This document shows, in pieces, positions 55,272-61,787 of a stretch of DNA of 64,000 nucleotides (position 1 is its first letter; each line of letters begins with the position of its first letter). The notes beneath the pieces are model-generated. The model had not been told where the DNA came from. It ran no database searches and worked only from the letters and a program-made list of their open reading frames with translations. This DNA comes from Oscillospiraceae bacterium (GTDB taxonomy: Bacteria > Bacillota > Clostridia > Oscillospirales > Ruminococcaceae). The stretch spans positions 62,001 through 126,000 of the forward strand of contig JAIHAL010000007.1 of NCBI GenBank assembly GCA_020054675.1, written 5' to 3'. The position numbers and the translations under genes were made by a program.

Positions 55272-55316
55272 AATAAGGCTCTTTGCCATATTTTTAATTG
55301 GGCAAAGAGCCTTATT
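55272..55316. other. Perfect 16-bp inverted repeat of unknown role
   Basis: AATAAGGCTCTTTGCC (55272-55287) is exactly complementary to GGCAAAGAGCCTTATT (55301-55316) across a 13-base spacer. It is long and GC-rich enough in its stem to be a terminator, but no T run follows on either strand. It lies between the second lacI gene and the importer operon. Confidence 0.5.
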
Positions 55317-55339
55317 ATTTCAAAAATGAGCTTAAAAAT

Positions 55340-55367
55340 AAAAATGCACGCAAAATCGTGCATTTTT
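55340..55367. terminator. Terminator after the second lacI gene, containing operator-like half-sites
   Basis: AAAAATGCACG (55340-55350) pairs with CGTGCATTTTT (55357-55367), with A/T runs on both sides. It can end transcription of the lacI gene that stops at 55379. The TGCACG/CGTGCA halves resemble the proposed operator sequence. Confidence 0.7.
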
Positions 55368-55378
55368 ATTTTTTCTTT

Positions 55379-56404
55379 TTATGTGGAATGACGATAAATT
55401 ATTGATGTATTTATGCAAATTGTTTCATACGGTTTTTCCCTGTTCTGTATCCTTTCCATTATAAGCTCAAGCATCCTTTTGCCAAGATACTCGTTATCCA
55501 CATGCACCGTCGTCAGCATGGGATTTTTGCCTATAAAGTTAAGCTTGTCGTCAAACCCCGCCACAGCCTTTTCCTTCGGCACAGAAAATCCCTTGCCCTC
55601 AAAATATTTAAGCACTTCTATTGCTATGTCGTCGTTTGCGCAAATCACCGTATCGGGAAGCTCTTTCAGCTCATCCAGCCAATGCGTTATGGACTCCGAA
55701 TTATAATAAAGCACACCCTCATGCTTCAATATGCATTTTTCAAGGTCAAGCGGGATTCCGTGTTCTTCAAGGGCATCCTTAAATCCCCTCCACCTGTCGC
55801 GAATAGTGCGGCAATAGTGTATATCGCCTATAAACCCGAAATTTTTCCGCCCCTTTGAAACAAGCTCTGAAACCAATCTGTAAACGCTGGAATATCCGTC
55901 TACAATTACCACATCCGCAAGAAACTTCTCATGTCTGATGTGCACAGGAGCATCATAGAACACCGTAGGCATCCCGCATTCAAAGATTTTTTCATTGTAA
56001 GCGTCGCTGAAAACCGAAAGGCTGATTATTCCGTCAACCTTTTTGTTTTGTATTTCCTTCGGGAGCACAAGGTCGCGTTCATCCTCCGAACTGATAAAAT
56101 AAAGCATGCAGGAATAATCCGTTTTATCAAGCACGTCCGTAATTCCAAACACAATTCGGTTCCAGAATTCGCATATTTCCCGTTTTGCTATTATTGCAAT
56201 TTTTTTGTTCTCGGAAAGCATAAGCCCTCCGATTTCATTTTTAATTTCCTCAGGAATTTTTGCATATCCCATGCTAAGCGCTTTTTTTAAAATGCGCTCC
56301 CTTGTATGCGGAGCAACCTCGTCGCTTCCCTGCAAAGCTTTTGAAACAGTGTTGCGCGAAAGGTTCATTTCTTGTGCAATATCCTTAATTGACACCTTTT
56401 TCAT
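55379..56404 (-). CDS. LacI-family regulator (probable regulator of the importer operon)
   Basis: The 341-residue protein has the LacI helix-turn-helix VSIKDIAQEMNLSRNTVSKAL and a type-1 binding core (NKKIAIIAKREICEFWNRIVFG, NFGFIGDIHYCRTIRDRWRGF, VICANDDIAIEVLKYF, AVAGFDDKLNF). It is encoded on the same strand as the importer operon with the operator sites on both sides. Candidate operators share TGCACGAT, distinct from the AACGTT-type site of the other LacI protein in the window. The inducing sugar is unknown. Confidence 0.92.
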   Translation of the reverse strand: MKKVSIKDIAQEMNLSRNTVSKALQGSDEVAPHTRERILKKALSMGYAKIPEEIKNEIGGLMLSENKKIAIIAKREICEFWNRIVFGITDVLDKTDYSCMLYFISSEDERDLVLPKEIQNKKVDGIISLSVFSDAYNEKIFECGMPTVFYDAPVHIRHEKFLADVVIVDGYSSVYRLVSELVSKGRKNFGFIGDIHYCRTIRDRWRGFKDALEEHGIPLDLEKCILKHEGVLYYNSESITHWLDELKELPDTVICANDDIAIEVLKYFEGKGFSVPKEKAVAGFDDKLNFIGKNPMLTTVHVDNEYLGKRMLELIMERIQNREKPYETICINTSIIYRHST

Positions 56405-56434
56405 ATTTCGTTCCTTCTTTCAAACGTTACTATT

Positions 56435-56486
56435 ATGATAGCATATTAATAATGCAAACGCAAGAAGAAATGCACGATAATGCACA
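56435..56486 (-). promoter_or_regulatory. Promoter and operator of the second lacI gene
   Basis: Minus-strand TTGCGT (56458-56463) and TATCAT (56435-56440) are 17 bases apart. ATGCACGATAATGCACA (56470-56486) lies just upstream of the -35 box and shares TGCACGAT with the site at the importer promoter, suggesting autoregulation. Confidence 0.6.
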
Positions 56487-56561
56487 CAAAAAATAAATCT
56501 TTATTTTTGTATATATTTTCTTAAAGCTTTAAAGCAATATAAGAAACAAAGATTATCAGTT

Positions 56562-56605
56562 GTTAATTTTAGTGGCTTTACTTTTTTAGCGGGGGCCCTG
56601 CCCTT
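56562..56605 (+). repeat. Solo end fragment of the dispersed element
   Basis: GTTAATTTTAGTGGCTTTAC followed by TTTTTTAGCGGGGGCCCTGCCC matches the terminal sequence of copy C (63132 onward: GTTAGTTTTGGTAGATTTAC then TTTTTCAGTGGG). It lies directly before copy B and stops at the terminal hairpin, so it is a relic of another copy. Confidence 0.6.
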
Positions 56606-56606
56606 T

Positions 56607-57311
56607 TAGTAGTTAGTTTATAGTTATTAGTCATTAGTTTTTGTAATTTTACTTTATTTTGAAGGGGGTTTCACCCCCTTTACTTACTATTAAAGCAAAC
56701 AAAGTTATAATGAAACCCCCCAGTTACTTTTTGTCCGGCGGCAAAAAGTAACCAAAAAACGCCTATTTTATATGTCTTAATCCGCCGGCTTTTCGGCAAC
56801 GGGCGCCACGCTATCGCTTGCGCCCTGCACGACAAAGCTCGGCTGCTTTCCTTGAAGATGCCACGTCTTACTAAGTTAAAGACAAAAAAGAATGATACTT
56901 ACGAACCTCGGGAAGCACCTTATTTCACTTAATAAGAAAAGACTTTCCGCTAATAAGGTTGCTAAGGCAAATTTAGAAAAAGACCTGCTTTTCGTCGTAA
57001 AATTGGAGTAGTGAGCACCAAGGCGAAAAGCAGGTCATATTTTTGTAGCCGTCATTCGCCGAGCAGGCAATTTGCGATTTCAGTTTTTGCGTAAGCAAAT
57101 TGCCGTTGCCGGCGAATAGGCGGACGATGACGCATGAAAGCCCCGCAGGGCGGCGTCTTTTGCCTACTTTTCTTCGCTGGTGAAGAAAAGTAGGCAGGGG
57201 GGCAAAAAAATTTGATTATCTTTAAAAATTAAGAGTGGGGGGGACGGAGTCCACCCCACTTAAAAAGTAAAAGAACAAAAAACTAACTACTAACAACTAT
57301 AAACTAATTTC
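56607..57311 (+). repeat. Dispersed palindromic intergenic element, copy B
   Basis: This is the most regular copy, about 700 bases, filling the gap between the second lacI gene and the Rrf2 gene. It begins with TTAGTAG/TTAGTTT/ATAGTTA/TTAGTCA/TTAGTTT heptamers and ends with their inverted form. Internal parts in order: AAGGGGG hairpin (about 56662-56680), GTTACTTTTTGTC hairpin (56723-56752), left arm with GGGCGC...GCGCCC hairpin, GACCTGCTTTTCG hairpin (56982-57036), right arm with ATTCGCCG/CGGCGAAT enclosing GGCAATTTGC/GCAAATTGCC (57054-57117), TGCCTACTTTTCTTC hairpin (57161-57196) and a terminal hairpin. Its right end overlaps the last codons of the Rrf2 gene. Confidence 0.9.
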
Positions 57312-57707
57312 TAAAAGGTCTGAAAGCGTCGTGGTATCCACAACATCGCTTACCGCCTTTGAAATCCTTTCCCAGAGTATCTGAGTCTTGCAGTTTTTTG
57401 AACGCTCGCAAAATTCGCCGTCATCACCTATGCAAGGCACCGGTGACAAATCTCCCTCCATAAGCCTGAGTATTTCCCCAACCGTGCATATTTTAGGGTC
57501 TACCGCAAGCTTATAGCCGCCCTTTGAGCCTCTTGCGCTTTTTACAAAACCAGCCTTGCCGAGCTGATTGACTATCTGCTCCGCATATTTTTCGGAAACC
57601 CCTTGACTTTGGGAAATTTCCTTTACCGAAACGTATTCTCCCTCTCTTCTTGCTGCCAGTTCAAGCATAATTCTCAGCCCATAACGGCCTTTGGTGGAAA
57701 TTTTCAT
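57297..57707 (-). CDS. Rrf2-family regulator, IscR-like
   Basis: The 136-residue protein has the Rrf2 winged helix (MKISTKGRYGLRIMLELA, ISQSQGVSEKYAEQIVNQL, GSKGGYKLAVDP) and three Cys in PVPCIGDDGEFCERSKNC, the C-x7-C-x5-C pattern that binds an iron-sulphur cluster in IscR-type regulators. No iscS/iscU genes follow; copy B of the dispersed element lies directly downstream and supplies the final codons (end of LLEISL and the stop), so the original C-terminus may have been replaced. Its targets are not identifiable here. Confidence 0.9.
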   Translation of the reverse strand: MKISTKGRYGLRIMLELAARREGEYVSVKEISQSQGVSEKYAEQIVNQLGKAGFVKSARGSKGGYKLAVDPKICTVGEILRLMEGDLSPVPCIGDDGEFCERSKNCKTQILWERISKAVSDVVDTTTLSDLLEISL

Positions 57708-57736
57708 GTTATCCTCCGTAAAAATGCTTTTTATTT

Positions 57737-57765
57737 ATGATACCATACAAGTCCAAATATATCAA
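57737..57765 (-). promoter_or_regulatory. Promoter of the Rrf2 gene
   Basis: Minus-strand TTGATA (57760-57765) and TATCAT (57737-57742) are 17 bases apart, about 30 bases before the start codon. Confidence 0.65.
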
Positions 57766-57796
57766 GAAATCTTTTTTATCCCTTTAAAAACTCTAA

Positions 57797-57825
57797 TTGA
57801 ATTTTTGCCAAAAAAGGAATATAAT
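57797..57825 (+). promoter_or_regulatory. Promoter for the unknown gene/GH9 operon
   Basis: TTGAAT (57797-57802) and TATAAT (57820-57825) are 17 bases apart. Transcription should begin near 57832, which argues against using the ATG at 57835 as a start codon. Confidence 0.75.
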
Positions 57826-57882
57826 ATTTAAAGTATGAAATCTTGGTCCATGCGCATAAAAGACAGACTAGGAGTGATTTTT

Positions 57883-58521
57883 TTGGATTTTAAAAGCGAA
57901 AGGGCGGCTCTTACTGTTATTTCCGAAACCATAGTAAAATGCGGAGTTTCTCTTTACAACGCAATAAAGTATATTTATTCGCTCAGCGCCGAGGATTTTT
58001 ACAACATCAACATAAAAGACGCCCTTAAAGTTGCGCTGAACAATCTGACCGATGCCGATGCCTTGCAGGCGCTTGGCCTTAGGATAAACAACAACCGCTG
58101 CGGCGAAATGAATTCTCCCGAATACAACAGAGTCCTTTCCTTGATTGTATTCAGCTTTGCGGTAAGGCTTCCCGCATTAAAGCTCATTAAAAACGGCAGC
58201 GATACCATGACCGAAGAACAAATCCACAGCATATACCAGCAGCTGATTGAAAAAGGCGCCGGAAACTTTAACGATATAATCAAGGAAAGCTACCTTGAAA
58301 CAAAATATCTTGTAAAAAAAGGCAAGCCCCTGCCGCCTTATTCGGCGGATTGGTACAAGACGTATATTTATACCTATGTGCCTTCCCTTTCGGCAATCAC
58401 AAACAAAAATATGTTTCTGCTCGGATTTGTAGAAGTGCTCTTTCCCATGTTTTATTCATGCATGGAAGAGGAGCTTAGGAACATTATACTTTCATTTTGT
58501 GCCTATCGCGCGGAGGAATAA
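57883..58521 (+). CDS. Unknown helical protein
   Basis: No family is recognised. The TTG at 57883 is preferred, since AGGAGTGA precedes it while the ATG at 57835 is only three bases past the expected transcription start; this gives 212 residues. The protein is mainly helical with a soluble N-terminal half (VISETIVKCGVSLYNAIKYIYSL) and a C-terminal region of mixed helices, YIYTYVPSLSAI and MFLLGFVEVLFPMFYSCMEEEL, that is moderately hydrophobic but not clearly transmembrane. It precedes a GH9 gene by 24 bases in the same direction. Possibly a regulatory or adaptor protein; no evidence for more. Confidence 0.65.
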   Translation: MDFKSERAALTVISETIVKCGVSLYNAIKYIYSLSAEDFYNINIKDALKVALNNLTDADALQALGLRINNNRCGEMNSPEYNRVLSLIVFSFAVRLPALKLIKNGSDTMTEEQIHSIYQQLIEKGAGNFNDIIKESYLETKYLVKKGKPLPPYSADWYKTYIYTYVPSLSAITNKNMFLLGFVEVLFPMFYSCMEEELRNIILSFCAYRAEE

Positions 58522-58545
58522 AACTTTTTAAAGGAGGGATTTCCT

Positions 58546-60144
58546 TTGAAAACGCTTATACATCTGAACCAAATCGGATATCTGACAAATCTGCCCAAGA
58601 CCGCTGTCGTCGCCGGCAAGGCATCCTCTTTTTGCATTTGTGAAAAAAACAGCGGGAAACCGGTCTTTGCAGGGCTTCTCGGCGATGAGGTCTTTGACGC
58701 GGCCTCCGGCGAAACGGTTTTCCCTGTGGATTTTTCAAGCCTTGCAATTAAAGGTGAATATTATCTTAAAGCAGGCAATAAAAAATCTCCCTCCTTTAAA
58801 ATTTGCCAAAATCCGTTTAGAGAAGTAAAAAAGGCTGTTTTAAAATCATTTTTCTTAAACCGCTGCGGAATGCCACTGCACAGTGAATTTGCGGGCGAAT
58901 ACCGCCGCAAAAAATGCCATATCGAAAAAGCAATGCTGATTTCAAATCCCCAAATAACGCTTGATGTGCGCGGGGGATGGCACGACTCCGGAAATTATTG
59001 CCGCTACGTGCTTTCCGGAGCCGTTGCGCTGGCGCATATGCTTTATGCGTATGAACTTTTTCCAGAAAGCTTTAAGGAGGAAATAAAAATCCCCGAAAGC
59101 GGCAACGGCATCCCCGATATTTTGAACGAATGCCGCTGGGAGCTTGAATGGCTTATAAAAATGCAGGACAAAGACGGGGGAGTTTTTTACAGGGCGGCGG
59201 CAAAGGAATTCCCCGCAAATATAATGCCGCATGAGGATTGCGACGAAATTTTTGTCTATGAAAAAACAGCATCCGCAACCGCAGCGTTTTGCGCCGTCTG
59301 CGCCCTTGCATCAAGGATTTTTGCCGCCTTTGACAAAGCATTTGCCGACGAGCTTAAAAAATGCGCCGAAAAAGCATGGCTTTGGGCGGTGCAAAACAAA
59401 AAGGCTAAGTCAAATCTTTCATGGCCGGCTTCAAATTTTTACTCATACGGCGACAGCAATCCCGCAGACAAGATTTTTTGGGCGGCGGCAGAAATGCATG
59501 CCCTTACCGGCTCAAATCTCTTTGAAGAAGCTATGCTTGATGATTATGAAAACGTTGATACGGCTTCTTTTTCCCAGAGCTTTTCGGGAGGCTTCGGAGC
59601 CCTTTCGTTTGTCTTTTCGCCAAAAGCAAAAAATTTGCTCTTGCTTGACGCATTTAAAACAGCTTTTATATACAAGGCGGATACAATTTGTGCAATGTCA
59701 AAAAACAGCGCCTATAAAACTGCGGTTTCCGGAAACAAATACTTAAAGGACAGCAATTTTGAAATCCTTTCGGCGGCAATGGTGCTAATCATTGCAAACA
59801 AAATCTCTCCAAACGAAGATTATGTCAGCGCTGCCATAGAACAGCTCAATTACATACTCGGCAAAAATCCCATGGGAATTTCTTACGTTACCGGTTTTGG
59901 AGAAAAATGCTGCCAGCATCCCCACCACCGCCCATCCACTGCGGACGGAATTGACGCCCCTCCGAAAGGGCTCATCGTCTGCGGGCCAAACATGGAGCGT
60001 GAGGATGAATACATACGCTGGCTTATACCAAAAGGCACTCCGCCTGCAAAATGCTATGTGGATAAGGAGTACAGCTATTCGACCAACGAAACCTCGCTTT
60101 ATACATCGGCATGCCTGCTGTTTGTGCTTGGATTTTTTTCTTGA
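58546..60144 (+). CDS. GH9 family protein with altered catalytic base
   Basis: The 532-residue protein has an N-terminal Ig-like domain (IHLNQIGYLTNLPKTAVV to about 90) and an (alpha/alpha)6 barrel. GGWHDSGNY near 144-151 replaces the normal DAGD motif, so the position of the usual catalytic base is Asn150 while Asp147 remains. HHRPS and the acid Glu515 in STNETSLYTSACL are present. No signal peptide, CBM or dockerin is found, so it is intracellular. GH9 enzymes are mostly beta-1,4-glucanases or exo-acting glucosaminidases. With the base substituted, this protein may be inactive, slow, or act by another mechanism. AAAGGAGGG precedes the TTG start. Confidence 0.88.
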   Translation: MKTLIHLNQIGYLTNLPKTAVVAGKASSFCICEKNSGKPVFAGLLGDEVFDAASGETVFPVDFSSLAIKGEYYLKAGNKKSPSFKICQNPFREVKKAVLKSFFLNRCGMPLHSEFAGEYRRKKCHIEKAMLISNPQITLDVRGGWHDSGNYCRYVLSGAVALAHMLYAYELFPESFKEEIKIPESGNGIPDILNECRWELEWLIKMQDKDGGVFYRAAAKEFPANIMPHEDCDEIFVYEKTASATAAFCAVCALASRIFAAFDKAFADELKKCAEKAWLWAVQNKKAKSNLSWPASNFYSYGDSNPADKIFWAAAEMHALTGSNLFEEAMLDDYENVDTASFSQSFSGGFGALSFVFSPKAKNLLLLDAFKTAFIYKADTICAMSKNSAYKTAVSGNKYLKDSNFEILSAAMVLIIANKISPNEDYVSAAIEQLNYILGKNPMGISYVTGFGEKCCQHPHHRPSTADGIDAPPKGLIVCGPNMEREDEYIRWLIPKGTPPAKCYVDKEYSYSTNETSLYTSACLLFVLGFFS

Positions 60145-60159
60145 AAAGGGGGATTATAA

Positions 60160-60471
60160 GTGAAAATCGATGAAATAGTTTTTTGCCTTGCACGTGAAAT
60201 AGCCCAAGCGGTAAATCCGGTTAAAATTTATCTTGTCAGCGCAAAGCACAATATAAAGGGCGAGCTTACCGGATTTAAGCTTTGCGTTATAGTAAACGAT
60301 GTTCCAAGCACTGCCGAGCTTGAAGGCGAGCTTTACATGAAAACCGACTGCGACATTCCTTTTGACGTGCTTATATACAATCTCAGCGAGTGGAATGAAC
60401 TTATAGCCGACGAAGGAACCTTTGCTTCAAAAATCCACCGGACCGGAGCCTTGATTTATGGGGAGGGGTAA
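60160..60471 (+). CDS. Degenerate minimal nucleotidyltransferase-like protein
   Basis: The 103-residue protein begins at GTG after AAAGGGGGA. The order of strands resembles minimal nucleotidyltransferases (VKIYLVSAKHNIKGELTGFKLCVIV, then CDIPFDVLIY), but the family's GSxARG phrase and DxD metal pair are absent. It overlaps a HEPN-domain gene by 14 bases, as in MNT-HEPN toxin-antitoxin pairs. Here the MNT part seems to have lost catalysis and might only bind its partner or a nucleotide. Moderate confidence in the family, low for a toxin-antitoxin function. Confidence 0.6.
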   Translation: MKIDEIVFCLAREIAQAVNPVKIYLVSAKHNIKGELTGFKLCVIVNDVPSTAELEGELYMKTDCDIPFDVLIYNLSEWNELIADEGTFASKIHRTGALIYGEG

Positions 60472-60904
60472 CCACGGCACCGACAGCAGGAGGTATTGGG
60501 ACTGGCTTTTCCACTCAAAGCTTGACCATATTGCCGCAGAACTGCTGATGGCGGATGAAAGATGCTATGCCGCGGCTGCGTTCCATTGCCAGCAGTGCAT
60601 AGAAAAAGCATTGAAGGCTTTTCTGCTGTATAAAAACCGCCGCTTGCTTGACGGCCACAACCTCACATGGCTCTGCAAGCAGGCTGTGCTGTCCGAAAAG
60701 ACTTTCATGCAATGGCTTGGCAAAAGCGCAATGCTCAACAGGTACTATATAGAAACCCGCTACCCTGCCGACATTCCGCTGGCAATAAACCGCGAAACAA
60801 TAGAAGACCTGTTTGCTTCAACCACACAAATGCTTGAATTCATCTGCGGGGAGCTGCATTTTGACTTTGACAGCTACCACAGAGGCAAATCACAGAAAGG
60901 ATGA
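60458..60904 (+). CDS. HEPN-domain protein
   Basis: The 148-residue protein shows the HEPN helix pattern AAAFHCQQCIEKALKAFLLYK, followed by a R-x4-6-H-like segment RRLLDGH and the NRYYIETRYPADIPLAI stretch typical of HEPN proteins paired with MNT. Several HEPN proteins cleave RNA using that R/H motif; others only bind nucleotides. It overlaps the MNT-like gene and is followed 4 bases later by deoD. Function as toxin, RNase or regulator is not decided by sequence. Confidence 0.75.
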   Translation: MGRGNHGTDSRRYWDWLFHSKLDHIAAELLMADERCYAAAAFHCQQCIEKALKAFLLYKNRRLLDGHNLTWLCKQAVLSEKTFMQWLGKSAMLNRYYIETRYPADIPLAINRETIEDLFASTTQMLEFICGELHFDFDSYHRGKSQKG

Positions 60905-60908
60905 TACC

Positions 60909-61619
60909 ATGTCAACTCCACACAACAGTGCAAATTTCGGCGACATCGCAAAAACGGTGCTTATGCCGGGCGACCCTTTAAGGGCAAAATTCATTGCCGA
61001 AAATTATCTTGAAAATCCCAAATGCTTCAACTCAATAAGGAATATGTTTGGGTATACAGGAGAATACAAAGGCGTAAAACTTTCCGTTATGGGAAGCGGA
61101 ATGGGAATCCCCTCAATCGGAATATATTCCTATGAGCTTTTCAACATTTACAATGTTGAGAATATAATAAGAATAGGTTCCGCCGGAGCCCTTGCCGATA
61201 ATGTGAAGCTCTATGACATAGTCCTTGCGCAAGGGGCGTGCACGAATTCAAACTACGCCCGCCAGTTTTCACTTCCCGGCGATTTTGCGCCGATAGCAAG
61301 CTTTAAGCTTTTGCATACCGCGGCAGAGGTTGCCAAAAATCTCAACGCCCCGTTCCATGTGGGAAATGTGGTGTCAAGCGATACTTTTTACGACTCCGAC
61401 AGCACTGCGCTTTCAAAATGGAAGAACATGGGCGTGCTTGCGGTTGAAATGGAGGCCGCCGGTCTTTACATGAATGCCGCCGCATGCGGTAAAAACGCCC
61501 TTTGCATAACAACCATTTCAGATTGCCCGCTGACCGGAGAAATAACTTCCCCCGAAGAAAGGCAAAATTCCTTTACCGAAATGATGGAAATTGCCCTTGA
61601 AACGGCAATACTCATCTGA
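60909..61619 (+). CDS. deoD: Purine nucleoside phosphorylase, DeoD type
   Basis: With the ATG at 60909 (AAAGGATG upstream) the 236-residue enzyme matches the hexameric DeoD family: MPGDPLRAKFIAENYLE, MGSGMGIPSIGIYSYEL, RIGSAGAL, VVSSDTFYD, EMEAAGLY and TISDCPLTGE with the catalytic Asp. It releases purine bases from (deoxy)nucleosides with phosphate. It follows the HEPN gene by 4 bases. The terminator at about 61667-61716 ends this operon. Confidence 0.95.
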   Translation: MSTPHNSANFGDIAKTVLMPGDPLRAKFIAENYLENPKCFNSIRNMFGYTGEYKGVKLSVMGSGMGIPSIGIYSYELFNIYNVENIIRIGSAGALADNVKLYDIVLAQGACTNSNYARQFSLPGDFAPIASFKLLHTAAEVAKNLNAPFHVGNVVSSDTFYDSDSTALSKWKNMGVLAVEMEAAGLYMNAAACGKNALCITTISDCPLTGEITSPEERQNSFTEMMEIALETAILI

Positions 61620-61664
61620 TTGTCCTCAATAGACGTACAAGCGTATTTCACAAACAAACACCAT

Positions 61665-61718
61665 CCAAAGGCGGAAATGTTGTCTTTTATTACAATTGAC
61701 ACTTTGCCGCCTTTTTGG
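61665..61718 (+). terminator. Terminator after deoD, overlapping the next promoter
   Basis: CCAAAGGCGG (61665-61674) pairs with CCGCCTTTTTGG (61707-61718) over an imperfect inner stem, followed by a short T run inside the right arm. The right arm lies inside the spacer of the aspartokinase promoter. Confidence 0.65.
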
Positions 61719-61725
61719 ATATAAT
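61696..61725 (+). promoter_or_regulatory. Promoter of aspartokinase
   Basis: TTGACA (61696-61701) and TATAAT (61720-61725) are 18 bases apart. No lysine riboswitch or T-box pattern was recognised in the 60-base leader. Confidence 0.7.
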
Positions 61726-61787
61726 GGAATAGATGTGTTTGCATTTTTATCGAAATTTAATAATAAAATCATAAAGGGGTTTGTTTT

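Noticed and set aside
57297-57707. Rrf2 gene as CymR (cysteine metabolism) repressor
   Set aside because: Three spaced Cys residues fit an iron-sulphur IscR-like form better, and no cysteine genes are adjacent.
61620-61787. Lysine riboswitch or T-box upstream of aspartokinase
   Set aside because: The leader is about 60 bases and holds only a terminator for deoD and a promoter.
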